From Cannabis sativa (taxonomy: Eukaryota; Streptophyta; Magnoliopsida; Rosales; Cannabaceae), in contig NC_083607.1 in assembly GCF_029168945.1 (NCBI RefSeq), forward strand, positions 10,310,001 through 10,374,000: DNA of 64,000 bases, written 5' to 3'. Of this stretch, positions 33,634 to 43,507 are shown piece after piece (positions within the stretch are counted from its first letter, which is position 1; each line of letters begins with the position of its first letter). Made by a program: the position numbers and the translations under genes. Under the pieces are notes generated by a model. It was not told the origin of the DNA. It worked only from the letters and a program-made list of their open reading frames with translations, and made no database searches.

Positions 33634-34845
33634 GTGATGACTGCAGCTTATGTAATCAATAGATGTCCAGCCAGTGCTATTGATTACAAGACACCAGAGG
33701 AAGTGTGGTCTGGAAAACCTCCAGATTTGTCAAATTTGAAAGTCTTTGGCTGTGCAGCTTATGCACACCAAAGTGTGGGAAAGTTGGAGCCTAGAGCTCT
33801 AAAATGCATATTCTTAGGCTACCCAGAAGGCACTAAGGGATACAGGTTGTGGGTAAAGTCTAAACCTGGTCTTAAAACTATTAATAGTAGAGATGTTATT
33901 TTTAAGGAAGATGAATTTCCTTGTGTTACTAACAGTTTATCTAGTGCAGAAACTTCTTTACAGCCTAACAATGCAGGTACAAAAGTTGATTACCAAGTTT
34001 TGAGTCAAGCTCAAACACCTGGCACCAATCAGGTGGAACACAATGTCCCTGAACTTCATACAAATCAGGTGGAACCTGATATTCAAGAACAAGGAGGTCC
34101 AGAATTGAATGTTGACACTAATCAGGTGGAACCTGACACTGAACAACATACAGAAACTGAAGCTCTTGAAGACTATCAACTTGCAAGGGATAGGGCAAGA
34201 AGAGTTCCAAAGCCAAATCAGAAATACATGTTAAATGTATGGGAAGAAGTCTTGGCCTATGCTTACCTAGGTGCTACAAGTTTGTCAGAGCCAAATTCCT
34301 ATGAAGAGGCAATTTCTGGAAAAGATGCTAAGAAATGGCATGGTGCTATGGATGAAGAAATGGTTTCCCTAAAGAAGAACAAGACCTGGATTCTAATCAG
34401 AAGACCTAAAGGAAGGAGCATCATTGCTTGCAAATGGTTATTCAAACACAAGGAAGGAAGAACTGAGAATGATCCTATAAGATACAAGGCTAGGCTTGTG
34501 GCTAAGGGCTTCACACAAAAGGAGGGGCTAGACTTTACAGAAATTTTTTCACCAGTGGTTAAGTACAAAACCATTCGAATCATGCTTGGACTTACTGTTC
34601 AATATGATTTAGAAGTGGACCAAATGGATGTTATCACTGCTTTTTTGCATGGGGAATTAGAAGATGACATACTAATGGAACAACCTAAAGGATACATTGA
34701 GAAAGGAAAAGAAGACTATGTTTGTAAGTTGGTCAAGTCCCTATATGGATTGAAACAATCCCCAAGGCAATGGAATAAAAGATTTGATGAATTCATGCAC
34801 AAAAGGGGATTTCAGAGAAGCTATTATGACTCTTGCCTATACTAA
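33634..34845 (+). pseudogene. Copia-3 integrase tail and first part of RT
   Basis: Continues the integrase in frame (PEEVWSGKPPDLSNLKVFGC, KCIFLGYPEGTKGYRLW), then a linker with tandem TNQVEPD-like repeats (34020-34150). The RT follows: EEAISGKDAKKWHGAMDEEM, ACKWLFKHKEGRTENDPIRY, ARLVAKGFTQKEGLDFTE, DVITAFLHGELEDDI and QPKGY. It stops at a TAA at 34843-34845 after YYDSCLY. The RT continues at 34876, so this is the third nonsense mutation. Confidence 0.9.
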
Positions 34846-34875
34846 AAGGGTAGTGATATTAAAGAGGCAATCTAC

Positions 34876-35859
34876 TTGCTTTTGTATGTATATGATATGC
34901 TTATAATAAGCAAAGAAAGAGCCAAGTTAGAACTCATGAAGAGTTGGTTAAAATCAGAGTTTGAAATGAAAGATCTTGGAATTGCTTCTAAGATCCTTGG
35001 GATAAATATCAAAAGGAATAGAAGCAAAGGGCTACTGGTTTTAGACCAAGAGGATTACATCAAGAAAATCATAGAGAAGTTCTCTAAGCGAGATTCAAAA
35101 ATCACTAAACAGCCTATGACAAACCAGTACATCCTAAGCAAAGACCAATGTCCTAAAACTCAAGCAGAAAAGGAAGAAATGAGTGAGGTGCCTTATTCAA
35201 ATGCTGTAGGGTCTAGTATGTATCTAATGGTATGCACTAGACCTGACTTAGCTTACTCAATCAGTGTATTGAGTAAATACATGTCAAATCCAGGGAGAGA
35301 ACATTGGAAAGCTATGAAATGGGTATTCAGATATCTAATTGGTACTAAAAGGGTTGGTTTAAAGTTCATAAGACAAAACAGCAACAACACCATTGAAGGT
35401 TACAGTGATGCTGATTTTGCAGGGGACAGGGATAGTAGGAAATCAACTTCAGCTTACTATTTTCTACTAGGAGGAAAATGTGTAAGCTGGAGAGTTCAAC
35501 TACAACCTGTAGTGGCCTTATCCACTACTGAAGCTGAATATGTAGCAACTACAGAGGCAATAAAAGAGGCTATATGGATTAAAGGGCTTATGAATGATCT
35601 AAACCTACTGGACAGAAATCCTATAGTCTATTCAGACAGTCAAAGCTGCATACATCTTTGTAAAAACCCTATGTTCCATGATAGAACAAAGCATATAGGA
35701 ATCAAGTACCACTTCATCAGAGACAAAGTGACACAAGAAGAAATCAAAATTGAGAAAGTACCAACAGAGGAAAACCCAGCTGACATTGGCACTAAAATCC
35801 TAAACCTGGGCAAATTCAAGCATTGCATGGATTTGCTACGTATGGGCAGTGGTGATTAA
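34876..35859 (+). pseudogene. Copia-3 RT C-terminus and RNase H
   Basis: The RT catalytic box reads YVYDMLI instead of the family's YVDDMLI, so one of the two metal-binding aspartates is Tyr. Downstream: SWLKSEFEMKDLGIASKILG, LAYSISVLSKYMSNPGREHW, and the RNase H core (GYSDADFAGDRDSRKSTSAYYF, ALSTTEAEYVATTEA, YSDSQSCIHLCKN), then KYHFIRDKV and NPADIGTK. The frame is open from about 34846. The lost aspartate alone would abolish polymerase activity. Confidence 0.9.
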
Positions 35860-35924
35860 TCACTGCCACATGAGTTAGGACCCTCAGAAAAGACTCAAAA
35901 GACACTCAACTATGGTTATGGATT

Positions 35925-35935
35925 GAGGTGGAATT
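35925..35935 (+). promoter_or_regulatory. Copia-3 polypurine tract
   Basis: GAGGTGGAATT directly before the 3' LTR, the usual primer for plus-strand DNA; one T interrupts the purines. Confidence 0.6.
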
Positions 35936-36740
35936 TGTTGAAATTAAATCCATCTAAGCCTTTCCTAACCATAAGTCGGTTACATGGAAACACAACTTGC
36001 ACAAGTATAACAACTACAATACAGTTACAAATAAAAGATCCTAACTAAAATAACAGAAACTGAAGACATATACCTGCCACATCACCAAACCGAGGCCACT
36101 TACTATTCTCCTATTGCAATAATATAAATAAACACTCCCAGTTTCGATTTCTGCCTAGATCTGAATACTAGAGAGAAAGAGAGAACCTGTAATTGCTCTG
36201 AGTTCAAAGATAAGAACTCAGAGTTGAGAAAGAGAGAGGATAGTAAGAACCAGAGAGAAATCGAAGAGAGTTATTGAGAGAAGGAGAAACAGTAGATAAA
36301 CTAATGCAGTAGGAAATAGAGACTTACCAGTTGATCTGTAGCTGGAAGCTTCACCAATTGTGTATTGGATCTTGAATTTGATAGTGCAAGGGCTTAGCTT
36401 TTTCTGAGGCGAGCTCAAGAGGACTACCCCATCAACTAAGGGGGAACCTCTATAAAATACTGTGTTTGATTCTCTTTTTCCCTAACTCTCATCTGCATAT
36501 TCATTCATTCTCACATTTGAACATTGCATGCATCTTCAATAAAAGAAAAACCTGATCACTTTTTCTTTTGTTTTGTTTTTGGTAAAGTTAAATGTTTAAT
36601 CAAATGCTTTGTGTCAAAAGTTTGAGTGTGATACGTGGACAGATTGTGTCCACTTGCTGAAGTGTGAAAGGTCAAGATTGACCTTGTGTTTGTGTGTGTG
36701 AGTTGACTTTGTGTAGGGATAGGACTGAAAAATCCCAAAA
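35936..36740 (+). repeat. Copia-3 3' LTR
   Basis: 805 bp. It differs from the 5' LTR by about 15 substitutions and a 22-bp deletion near 36544. Terminal CA replaced by AA. Confidence 0.92.
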
Positions 36741-37056
36741 ATATCAAATAATATAAAAGTTATCGATTTTTTATCTTCAACAAGTCTTTAAAATCTACAT
36801 CATTGGTCAATTTTATTCTGCACATAGCAAATGATTAATAAATTTTATCATATAATATATGTGCTTGAATTCTCAAAATTTGACAAGAAATTACCTTCCA
36901 TAATGGATAACCATAAAACAACTCGTAGGTGATTCTATTTCTTCTTACTACACAGTCATTTCCATTAGAAGAGTTGCTATTCTTCTTTGTATCAATTGGG
37001 CCACTACTCTTTTCCATTATACTATGCTACAAAATTAATTTTAATTATTTTATAAG

Positions 37057-37800
37057 TTTAACAACAAATCAATATAAAATATCTAATTATTTTGAGTAAG
37101 ACTTATTATGAACAGAACAGAGTAAGAGACAAAACAAAATTACATCTTTTAGTCTCATTAGTTTTAGTCAATACAGTAAAATTATTTACAAAATAATGAA
37201 AAATTAATATGCAATCCATTTTTAATTAATTACCGCCGTTAAAAAACTAAAATTTTAACACAAATAGAAGCAATATTCACAAAGTTTTCAATCCCACAAA
37301 TACAAGCAGAGTTCGCAAGAAGTAAACTTTGAAAAATAGTTTAACAAAATTGAAGAAAATATAAAGATTCAAGTCACACCAAAATTCCTCCAAATAAAAA
37401 TAAAAATAAAAGAGTGGATTACAGAAGAAAAAAAAAATCAATCTTTGAAATGGTTCCTGTAAGAGGCTCGGTTGCTTTTTTTCTTTTTCATCATTGTGAA
37501 AAGAAAAAAAAAATAATCACATGTAAGCCAAAAATACAATTACAACCCATACACAAAATTAATAAATCACATTAAAATTTGAGTGCGTGAGAGAGATGGA
37601 AAGATATGATTCAGATCTTAAGAAGAAAAGCCATTTACTTACTAGCTAGGATTCCAGTGGGAGCTTGAACTAGAGTTGGGATGGTGATGAGAGCTTGGGC
37701 TGGAGAAGAGAAGAGATTTGATGAAGGAGAGAAGAATGGAAAATGCACGAAATAATTTCAACCATTTATTTATCAAAAAAAAAAAATTGAACCATTTTTT
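37057..37800. other. AT-rich intergenic DNA
   Basis: Nothing recognisable; A-rich, with a short purine-rich stretch at 37590-37740 (GAGAGATGGAAAG, GATGATGAGAGC) that contains no ORF. Confidence 0.45.
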
Positions 37801-38157
37801 ATGTTTATAAAACTATTACCGACGAAGCACCACCGATATAAGTGGATCCAACTGGTAATAGGATAAATGGTCAAGTTATTATTCTATTAGCGGCAGGATC
37901 TAATGGTAAAAGTCTGCTGCTAATTATTTTCAAAATAAAAAAGGTAGGAATTTTCCTGCACAAATGTACACCATCCAATACCGACGGGACATTCCATAGG
38001 TATAAACTAAAGTCTGCCACTATTGTTTATTTTAATAAAAAAAATCATTCAAGATTACTGGAGGAATAGTGGATCCACCAGTAATAATTCCATTAATAGG
38101 GGTGGACATGCTCCGCGGGTAATGTGTCCGCTCTTATTTCTAATTTTTCTTGTAGTG
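37801..38157. mobile_element. CACTA-like element remnant
   Basis: Contains motifs like CCGACGAAGC and CCGACGGGAC, and the right end TTTTTCTTGTAGTG is the reverse complement of a CACTACAAGAAAAA terminus. No left terminus is visible upstream, so it is either truncated or starts within 37057-37800. Confidence 0.5.
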
Positions 38158-38993
38158 TGCTAAGTGTAATTTTTGGAGTCATTAGTGTTATGCCTGAAAG
38201 TTTGCCAAATGTAAATTCCAAAATGCACCCAAGGGAATGTGTTGGTACGAGGAGGATCAAAGGAACAGGTCAAGCTACCTGTGCCCACACCTGTGCGCTC
38301 AAGCTCCGTGCGCCCATGCCCATGCGCCCAGCCTCCCTGCGCTCATGCCTGCACGCCTAGCCTCCTAGCGAGCAGCCCTCTTCGCGTGCCCAGCCTCCAC
38401 TCCATGCACGCCCAGGCTCCCCGCGAGCAGCCCTCCTCATGCACCCAGATTTCCCGCATCCACTCCCACGAGTAGCCCCTCCCAGTGCCCCCTTTACCCT
38501 CTTTTTTTCTCCTCGTACAAATAGCCTATGCACATAAGCTCAACATGAATGTCCTGAATGTTTACAAAATATTATGGGCATGGGGGTGAGGATTAATAAC
38601 TTAGACCAAGGCTTTGCGAGCAAGAGCGTCAGAGACAAGATAGCGACCATACAGCAAGTACAGATAATGGAGGCAAAGTTTGCCTCACTCGAAGTACAAA
38701 CGGTAGGGAGAACTTTTATCAGGGAGGTTAGGCCTGGTGCGTATGGTCTTTGGGACAGATGAGCTTATTTTGTATAGTCGCTGGGCGACAAAATTTTGTA
38801 ATATGCACAGTAAAACTTTTATAAATATTTTCGTAAACAGAATCTCGATATAATACAAGTATGTTATTTCGGTATTTATTAGTAAAATAAAGTTTTAATT
38901 ATTCACGATTTTTGATAAACTCGTTGATTAGCAATGAGCTGCACATTTAAGTTAAAAATCATGTTAACACGCCTAAAATAGTAGGGTGTTACA
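38158..38993. repeat. LTR-like remnant with a GC-rich core
   Basis: Ends TAGGGTGTTACA (38982-38993) and starts near TGTGCTAAGTG, as expected for a Ty3/gypsy LTR of about 835 bp. The reverse strand start TGTAACACCC also fits. The 38260-38500 part is a GC-rich block of imperfect repeats (CGCCCATGC, AGCCTCC, GAGCAGCCC) in otherwise AT-rich DNA. No partner LTR or target duplication was found, so orientation is open. Confidence 0.5.
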
Positions 38994-39109
38994 TAGAAAG
39001 TTTATTTCCATTACCAACAGTAAGAGTTTCTTTACCATTGTATTTGCCCTTTTAATTCATGTTGCTAGCATCAGAAGTGACATGATTACTAGCCCCACTC
39101 TCAGCATAC
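38994..39109 (-). pseudogene. Copia protease scrap
   Basis: On the minus strand YAESGASNHVTSDASNMN, a stop, then KGKYNGKETLTVGNGNKL. This is the same protease region as in Copia-1 (1560-1690) but from a different, more decayed element. It is cut on the right by the Athila-2 5' LTR and on the left by the LTR-like remnant. Confidence 0.8.
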
Positions 39110-40641
39110 TGATAACTCTAAGATTTAGAGTTATTTTCATATCTTTAAGCTTGAATTTAATGTGAATTGTGGAGCAATTAATGTCTATATTGTGTAATTG
39201 TGTTTAGTTTGTTGTGTCTTTGTAACAACTGGAAGTGTGTGTGTTAGTAAGTGTTAGATGGACTTATGTTGTTGTTTTTATGTGTTTTGAGCAGAAAAAA
39301 TACAAGAATAGGCATTTGGAAATATTTGGGACAAGGAGAAAAAGGAGCAGAAAAATGATTATTGCTGACTGGCATTGCTATAGCAATCATCGCGTAGCAA
39401 TTTGTCAGCCCAGTAAGTTTATTTTGGCAGATAGTCCAGCTGGCTTTAATGAAAAGAAAAACGAGCTGAGGTGGCGGAATTTGACTATTGACTCAACAAA
39501 CATGTGGAAAATGAAGGACAAGTGGGTGATGATTGGGATTTCCAATTAGGGTAAACTTTGGTACCCTAATTGGGGTGCAAAAAGGAAAAGAGGGGTGATA
39601 ATAGAGAGAGGGTGGCTGCACTTGAATAGCAGTACGAAAAAAACCTCACAGCAGAAAAAAAAAGTTTCTAAGTACAAAGAAGGAAGAAGAGTACAAAGAA
39701 GAAGAAGATTGAGAAGAAGGAGAAGAAGGCAACATTCAAAGAAGGATTTGAGCTCAACACTCATCTCTCTTGCTCTCCACTTCGTTTTGTATCATTTTCT
39801 TCTCTTTAAGCTTTTCTTTAACTTCATGAACAATACACTTTCTGGTTTTGAGTTTCAAATTTCAGCTATGAACTAAACTTTTTGAGATTTGGGTGGTTAA
39901 AAACCCTTGTATGGACTAGTGTTTTGGCTTTGCAATGATGAAGTAATCTTGTCTTTGTTCATTTAGATGTGATGAAATGTTGAATGAATGTTAATTTTTG
40001 GCCATTTTTAACATTTAGCAAGCTAGATCTTACTTGGAAAAGTAAGACCTAGTTGAACCCTTCTAATTGATGCATGATTTTTACCTTTTCTTTTAGGTAT
40101 TAATTAGTAGTGAAATAGGAATATTTTGCTGCCATGTATAACTAAGGATTTGATGCTTTATTAGGCTATTTGTGATCTAAACTGATGTAGGAATGCATTG
40201 TGAGATTATGAATGGTTATTTGCAAGTTTTGGAAAAAGCTTGCTGGTTTTTGTTGAAATTTGTTAACTGCCGGGATTCTTTGAATCATTGCCTTTGGGAC
40301 ATTCGTATCAACTGGGACATACAAGTGGAAATTAATCACCCAAGTCTATTTTCCTAATCTGAAATTACCACCATTTTAATCACTTTTAGTTTCTTATTTT
40401 TAGTTTATTTAGTTTAAAAAATTAGTTCTCAAGTTTAGATTCAAGGCTATAAATTTTTCTCGTGAATTAATGTGTGACTTTATTTTATTTTTATTTGAAA
40501 TTCTTAGATTTACTTTTAGTTGATTTAACATTATTTAGTAAAAAGTCCCTGTGGAGACGAACTTTGATTACTTATCATTGTATTACTTGTTTGTGATTGT
40601 GTACACTTGCGCAATTATAAAGCAATAGAATTTTCACAACA
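39110..40641 (+). repeat. Athila-2 5' LTR
   Basis: 1532 bp, TGATAACTC to CACAACA. It contains a 14-bp perfect palindrome ATTGCTATAGCAAT (39374-39387) inside a larger GCTGAC/GTCAGC stem (39364-39409). Confidence 0.85.
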
Positions 40642-40647
40642 AGTTTT

Positions 40648-40665
40648 TGGCGCCGTTGCCGGGGA
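40648..40665 (+). promoter_or_regulatory. Athila-2 primer-binding site (tRNA-Asp)
   Basis: TGGCGCCGTTGCCGGGGA, six bases after the 5' LTR, exact complement of the plant tRNA-Asp 3' end. Confidence 0.93.
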
Positions 40666-40768
40666 CTTTAAGTTCTAAATTTTGTTTTATCAACTAATTG
40701 ACATTCTAAGAATTTTTGTGCTTTTAATCTTGCTGGTTTGTCTTTGAAATCTCAGGTATCTATAGTGT

Positions 40769-42436
40769 ATGAACCAACAAGAGGACTTTGAACTTGCTCC
40801 TATTGATCTCGAGATTGAACGTACATTCCGAAGAAGAAGAAGGGTTCAAAAGGCTAAGGGCCGAGACATCATGGCTGAGAATTTTGATGATGATGGGGTT
40901 GCTCCACAAATTGTTAACCCCATCATATTGGCAGATGATCGAGCAAGGGCTATAAGGGAGTATGCAGCCCCCATGTTTAATGAGCTCAATCCAGGCATTG
41001 TGAGGCCTGAAATACAAGCACCGCAGTTTGAGCTCAAGCCAGTGATGTTTCAAATGCTCCAAACCGTGGGGCAATTCAGCGGGATGCCAACTGAGGATCC
41101 TCACCTCCATCTCCGTTCATTTTTGGAGGTGAGTGATTCTTTCAAGATCCAAGGAGTGAGTGAAGAGGTATTAAGGTTGAAGCTATTCCCATTCTCACTA
41201 CGAGACCGAGCTAGATCATGGCTCAACACTTTGCCGCCTGATTCTGTGACCAATTGGAATGACCTTGCTGAGAAGTTTCTGAGGAAATACTTTCCTCCTA
41301 CTAGAAATGCAAAATTCAGAAGTGAGATCATGTCTTTTCAGCAACTTGAAGATGAGTCCACAAGTGATGCGTGGGAGAGGTTTAAGGAACTTTTGCGAAA
41401 GTGTCCACATCATGGCATTCCACATTGTATTCAGATGGAGACTTTTTATAATGGCTTGAATGCAGCTTCTCGAATGGTGTTAGATGCATCGGCCAATGGT
41501 GCTATTTTGTCGAAGTCTTACAATGAAGCATTTGAGATTTTGGAGACCATTGCAAGTAACAACTACCAATGGTCCAACACTAGAGCTCCAACAAGTAGAA
41601 AAGTGGCGGGGGTTCTTGAGGTAGATGCAATAACAGCTTTGACAGCTCAAATGGCTTCCATGACGAATGTTTTGAAGAATTTGAGTATTGGGAACGCTAA
41701 AAATATTCAACCAGCTGCTGCCATTCAAAGTGATGATGTCTCATGTGTGTTTTGTGGAGAAGAGCATGTGTTTGAGAAGTGTCCATCTAATCCGGAGTCC
41801 GTTTGTTACATGGGAAATCAGAATTTTAACAGAAACAATGGGGCATTCTCAAACTCGTACAATCAAGCATGGAAGAATCATCCTAATTTGTCTTGGGGGG
41901 GTCAAGGAGCAAGCTCAAGTACCGCACCAGCCCAAGGAAGACAAGCATATCCACCGGGTTTTTCACAACAACCCCGACATTCACAACATGCTCAAAATGC
42001 CCAACCAAGCTCTTTGGAGAGTCTAATGCGGGATTATATGGCCAAAAATGATGCGGTGATACAAAGTCAAGCTGCCTCCCTTCGAAACTTAGAGTTGCAA
42101 CTTGGACATTTGGCCAATGAATTAAAAGCTAGGCCGCAAGGTTCTTTGCCTAGTGACACGGAGAATCCAAGGAGGGATGGGAAGGAGCAATGCAATGCCA
42201 TTCAGCTAAGGAGTGGCAAGAATCTGAAAAATTCTGAGGAGGAAATAAAGGGTAGTAGGGAGCCCACTTCAATCCAAATCGACGAAAAATTGAGTAACAA
42301 AACTGCCCAGGAATTTGCTGATACCAATCCAGTTGATACAGCAAAGGGTCAGCAACCTCACAGTCAGCAATCCGCACCAGTATGTTCTAGTCCTAAACCA
42401 CCCCTTCCATTTCCTCAAAGATTTCGAAAGCAATGA
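40769..42436 (+). pseudogene. Athila-2 gag (ends at an in-frame TGA)
   Basis: 555 codons from ATG 40769, about 14 bases after a CTCAG|G 3'-splice-site-like sequence. Gag core as in Athila-1 (QFSGMPTEDPHLHLRSF, RLKLFPFSLRDRARSWLNTLPP, WNDLAEKFLRKYFPP, ERFKELLRKCPHHG), a CX2CX3HX4C knuckle (CVFCGEEHVFEKC) near residues 325-340, then a Gln/Ser/Asn-rich region and a coiled-coil-like segment (SLRNLELQLGHLANEL). TGA at 42434-42436 stops it. The next in-frame codons (QDGQFRKFLDVLKQLH) continue the gag-protease protein to 43507, so this is one nonsense mutation or a leaky stop. Confidence 0.9.
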
Positions 42437-43507
42437 CAAGATGGACAATTTAGGAAGTTTTTGGATGTGTTGAAACAGCTCCATATCAATATTCCCTTGG
42501 TAGAAGCGCTAGAGCAAATGCCAAATTATGTCAAGTTCTTAAAAGATATTTTGACAAAGAAAAGGAGGCTTGGCGAGTTTGAAACGGTCGCTTTGACCGA
42601 GGGCTGTAGCGCTATGTTGAAGAATAAAATTCCACCTAAATGGAAAGATCCGGGCAGCTTCACAATTCCAATTTCTATTGGGGGACGGGATGTTGGAAGA
42701 GCTCTTTGTGATTTGGGAGCTAGTATTAATCTCATGCCCATGTCTATTTTCAAGAAGTTGGGAATTGGAGAAGCAAGGCCAACCACCGTCACTTTGCAAC
42801 TAGCGGATCGTTCCATGACTCATCCGGATGGAAAAATTGAAGATGTTTTGGTACAAGTAGATAAGTTCATCTTTCCGGCGGACTTCATTATTCTTGACTA
42901 TGAGGAAGATAGGGAAGTTCCAATCATTTTAGGGAGGCCATTTCTTGCCACGGGAAGGACTTTGATAGATGTTGAAAAAGGAGAGCTCACCATGAGAGCT
43001 CAAGATGAGCAAGCCACATTCAAGGTTTTCCATCCCATACGTGCTCCGGATGTAATAGGAGAATGCTTAGCAATTGGAGATATGGATCCTAACATGGTTG
43101 AGGAGTCCAAATTCAAAGTTAGTAAGAAGGTGAGAAAGAAGATTCTCCTTAAAGAAATTGCTAAGGATCACGAGGCACAAGAAAGCAAAGACAAAGCATC
43201 ATTTGACTCAAAAAAACCACCCAAAAAGAAGAGAAAGAAAAAGAAGCTTAGTAGAAAATTTCGGTCTCAAATGTTTGAAGTTGGGCAACAAGTGATTTTT
43301 TCCAACTCTTTAACGAAGGCTACTCATGGACGACTAGATTCAAGGTGTGATGGATCTTTCTTGGTAGTGAGAGTATACCCCGATGGGGTGGTGGAACTTC
43401 GTGAAGCACTTTCAAGAAGAAAATTCTTAGTGAAAGGCCAAGGAGTGAAGTTTGGGGGTGGAGAGGTCAACCGAGAAAAGACCTCTATCTCTTTGAAGGA
43501 TGTTTGA
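42437..43507 (+). CDS. Athila-2 protease fused in frame to the integrase C-terminal tail
   Basis: In the same frame as gag, with first Met 42461. The protease active site [13 protein letters not shown] and the [18 protein letters not shown] flap region are intact. After the protease the frame passes through a Lys-rich linker (near 43190-43250, PPKKKRKKKKLSRKFR) straight into the Athila integrase tail (MFEVGQQVIFSNSL, then GRLDSRCDGSF and VYPDGVVELRE). RT, RNase H, the zinc domain and the catalytic core are absent. The joint keeps the reading frame, so either selection kept the fusion or the deletion was in frame by chance (1 in 3). The Lys block resembles a nuclear localisation signal. Confidence 0.8.
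   Translation, partial: QDGQFRKFLDVLKQLHINIPLVEALEQMPNYVKFLKDILTKKRRLGEFETVALTEGCSAMLKNKIPPKWKDPGSFTIPISIGGRDVGRALCDLGASINLMPMSIFKKLGIGEARPTTVTLQLADRSMTHPDGKIEDVLVQVDKFIFPADFIILDYEEDREVPIILGRPFLATGRTLIDVEKGELTMRAQDEQATFKVFHPIRAPDVIGECLAIGDMDPNMVEESKFKVSKKVRKKILLKEIAKDHEAQESKDKASFDSKKPPKKKRKKKKLSRKFRSQMFEVGQQVIFSNSLTKATHGRLDSRCDGSFLVVRVYPDGVVELREALSRRKFLVKGQGVKFGGGEVNREKTSISLKDV

Larger units (their letters stand above)
30724..36740 (+). mobile_element. Copia-3: full-length but inactivated Ty1/copia element
   Basis: 6,017 bp, with LTRs of 827 and 805 bp beginning TGTTGAAATTAAATCC, and a target duplication ACATC (30719-30723)/ATATC (36741-36745); the empty site in the left repeat is ATATC. Gag-protease, integrase, RT and RNase H run in order on the plus strand, split by three in-frame nonsense codons (near 32839, 33628 and 34843). 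The 3' LTR ends CCCAAAA instead of CCCAACA and has lost 22 bp between short AGAAAA repeats. About 15 other differences make it older than Athila-1. Confidence 0.93.
30500..37055. repeat. Direct repeat right of the MULE, split by Copia-3
   Basis: Second copy of the 548-bp repeat: 30500-30723 and 36746-37055. Copia-3 is inserted at ATATC. The copy carries more T in place of C and A in place of G than the left copy, consistent with deamination of methylated DNA. Confidence 0.85.

Noticed and set aside
38239..38475. Pro/Cys/Ala-rich frames in the GC-rich block
   Set aside because: Produced by the repeated GC-rich sequence; no start context or domain.
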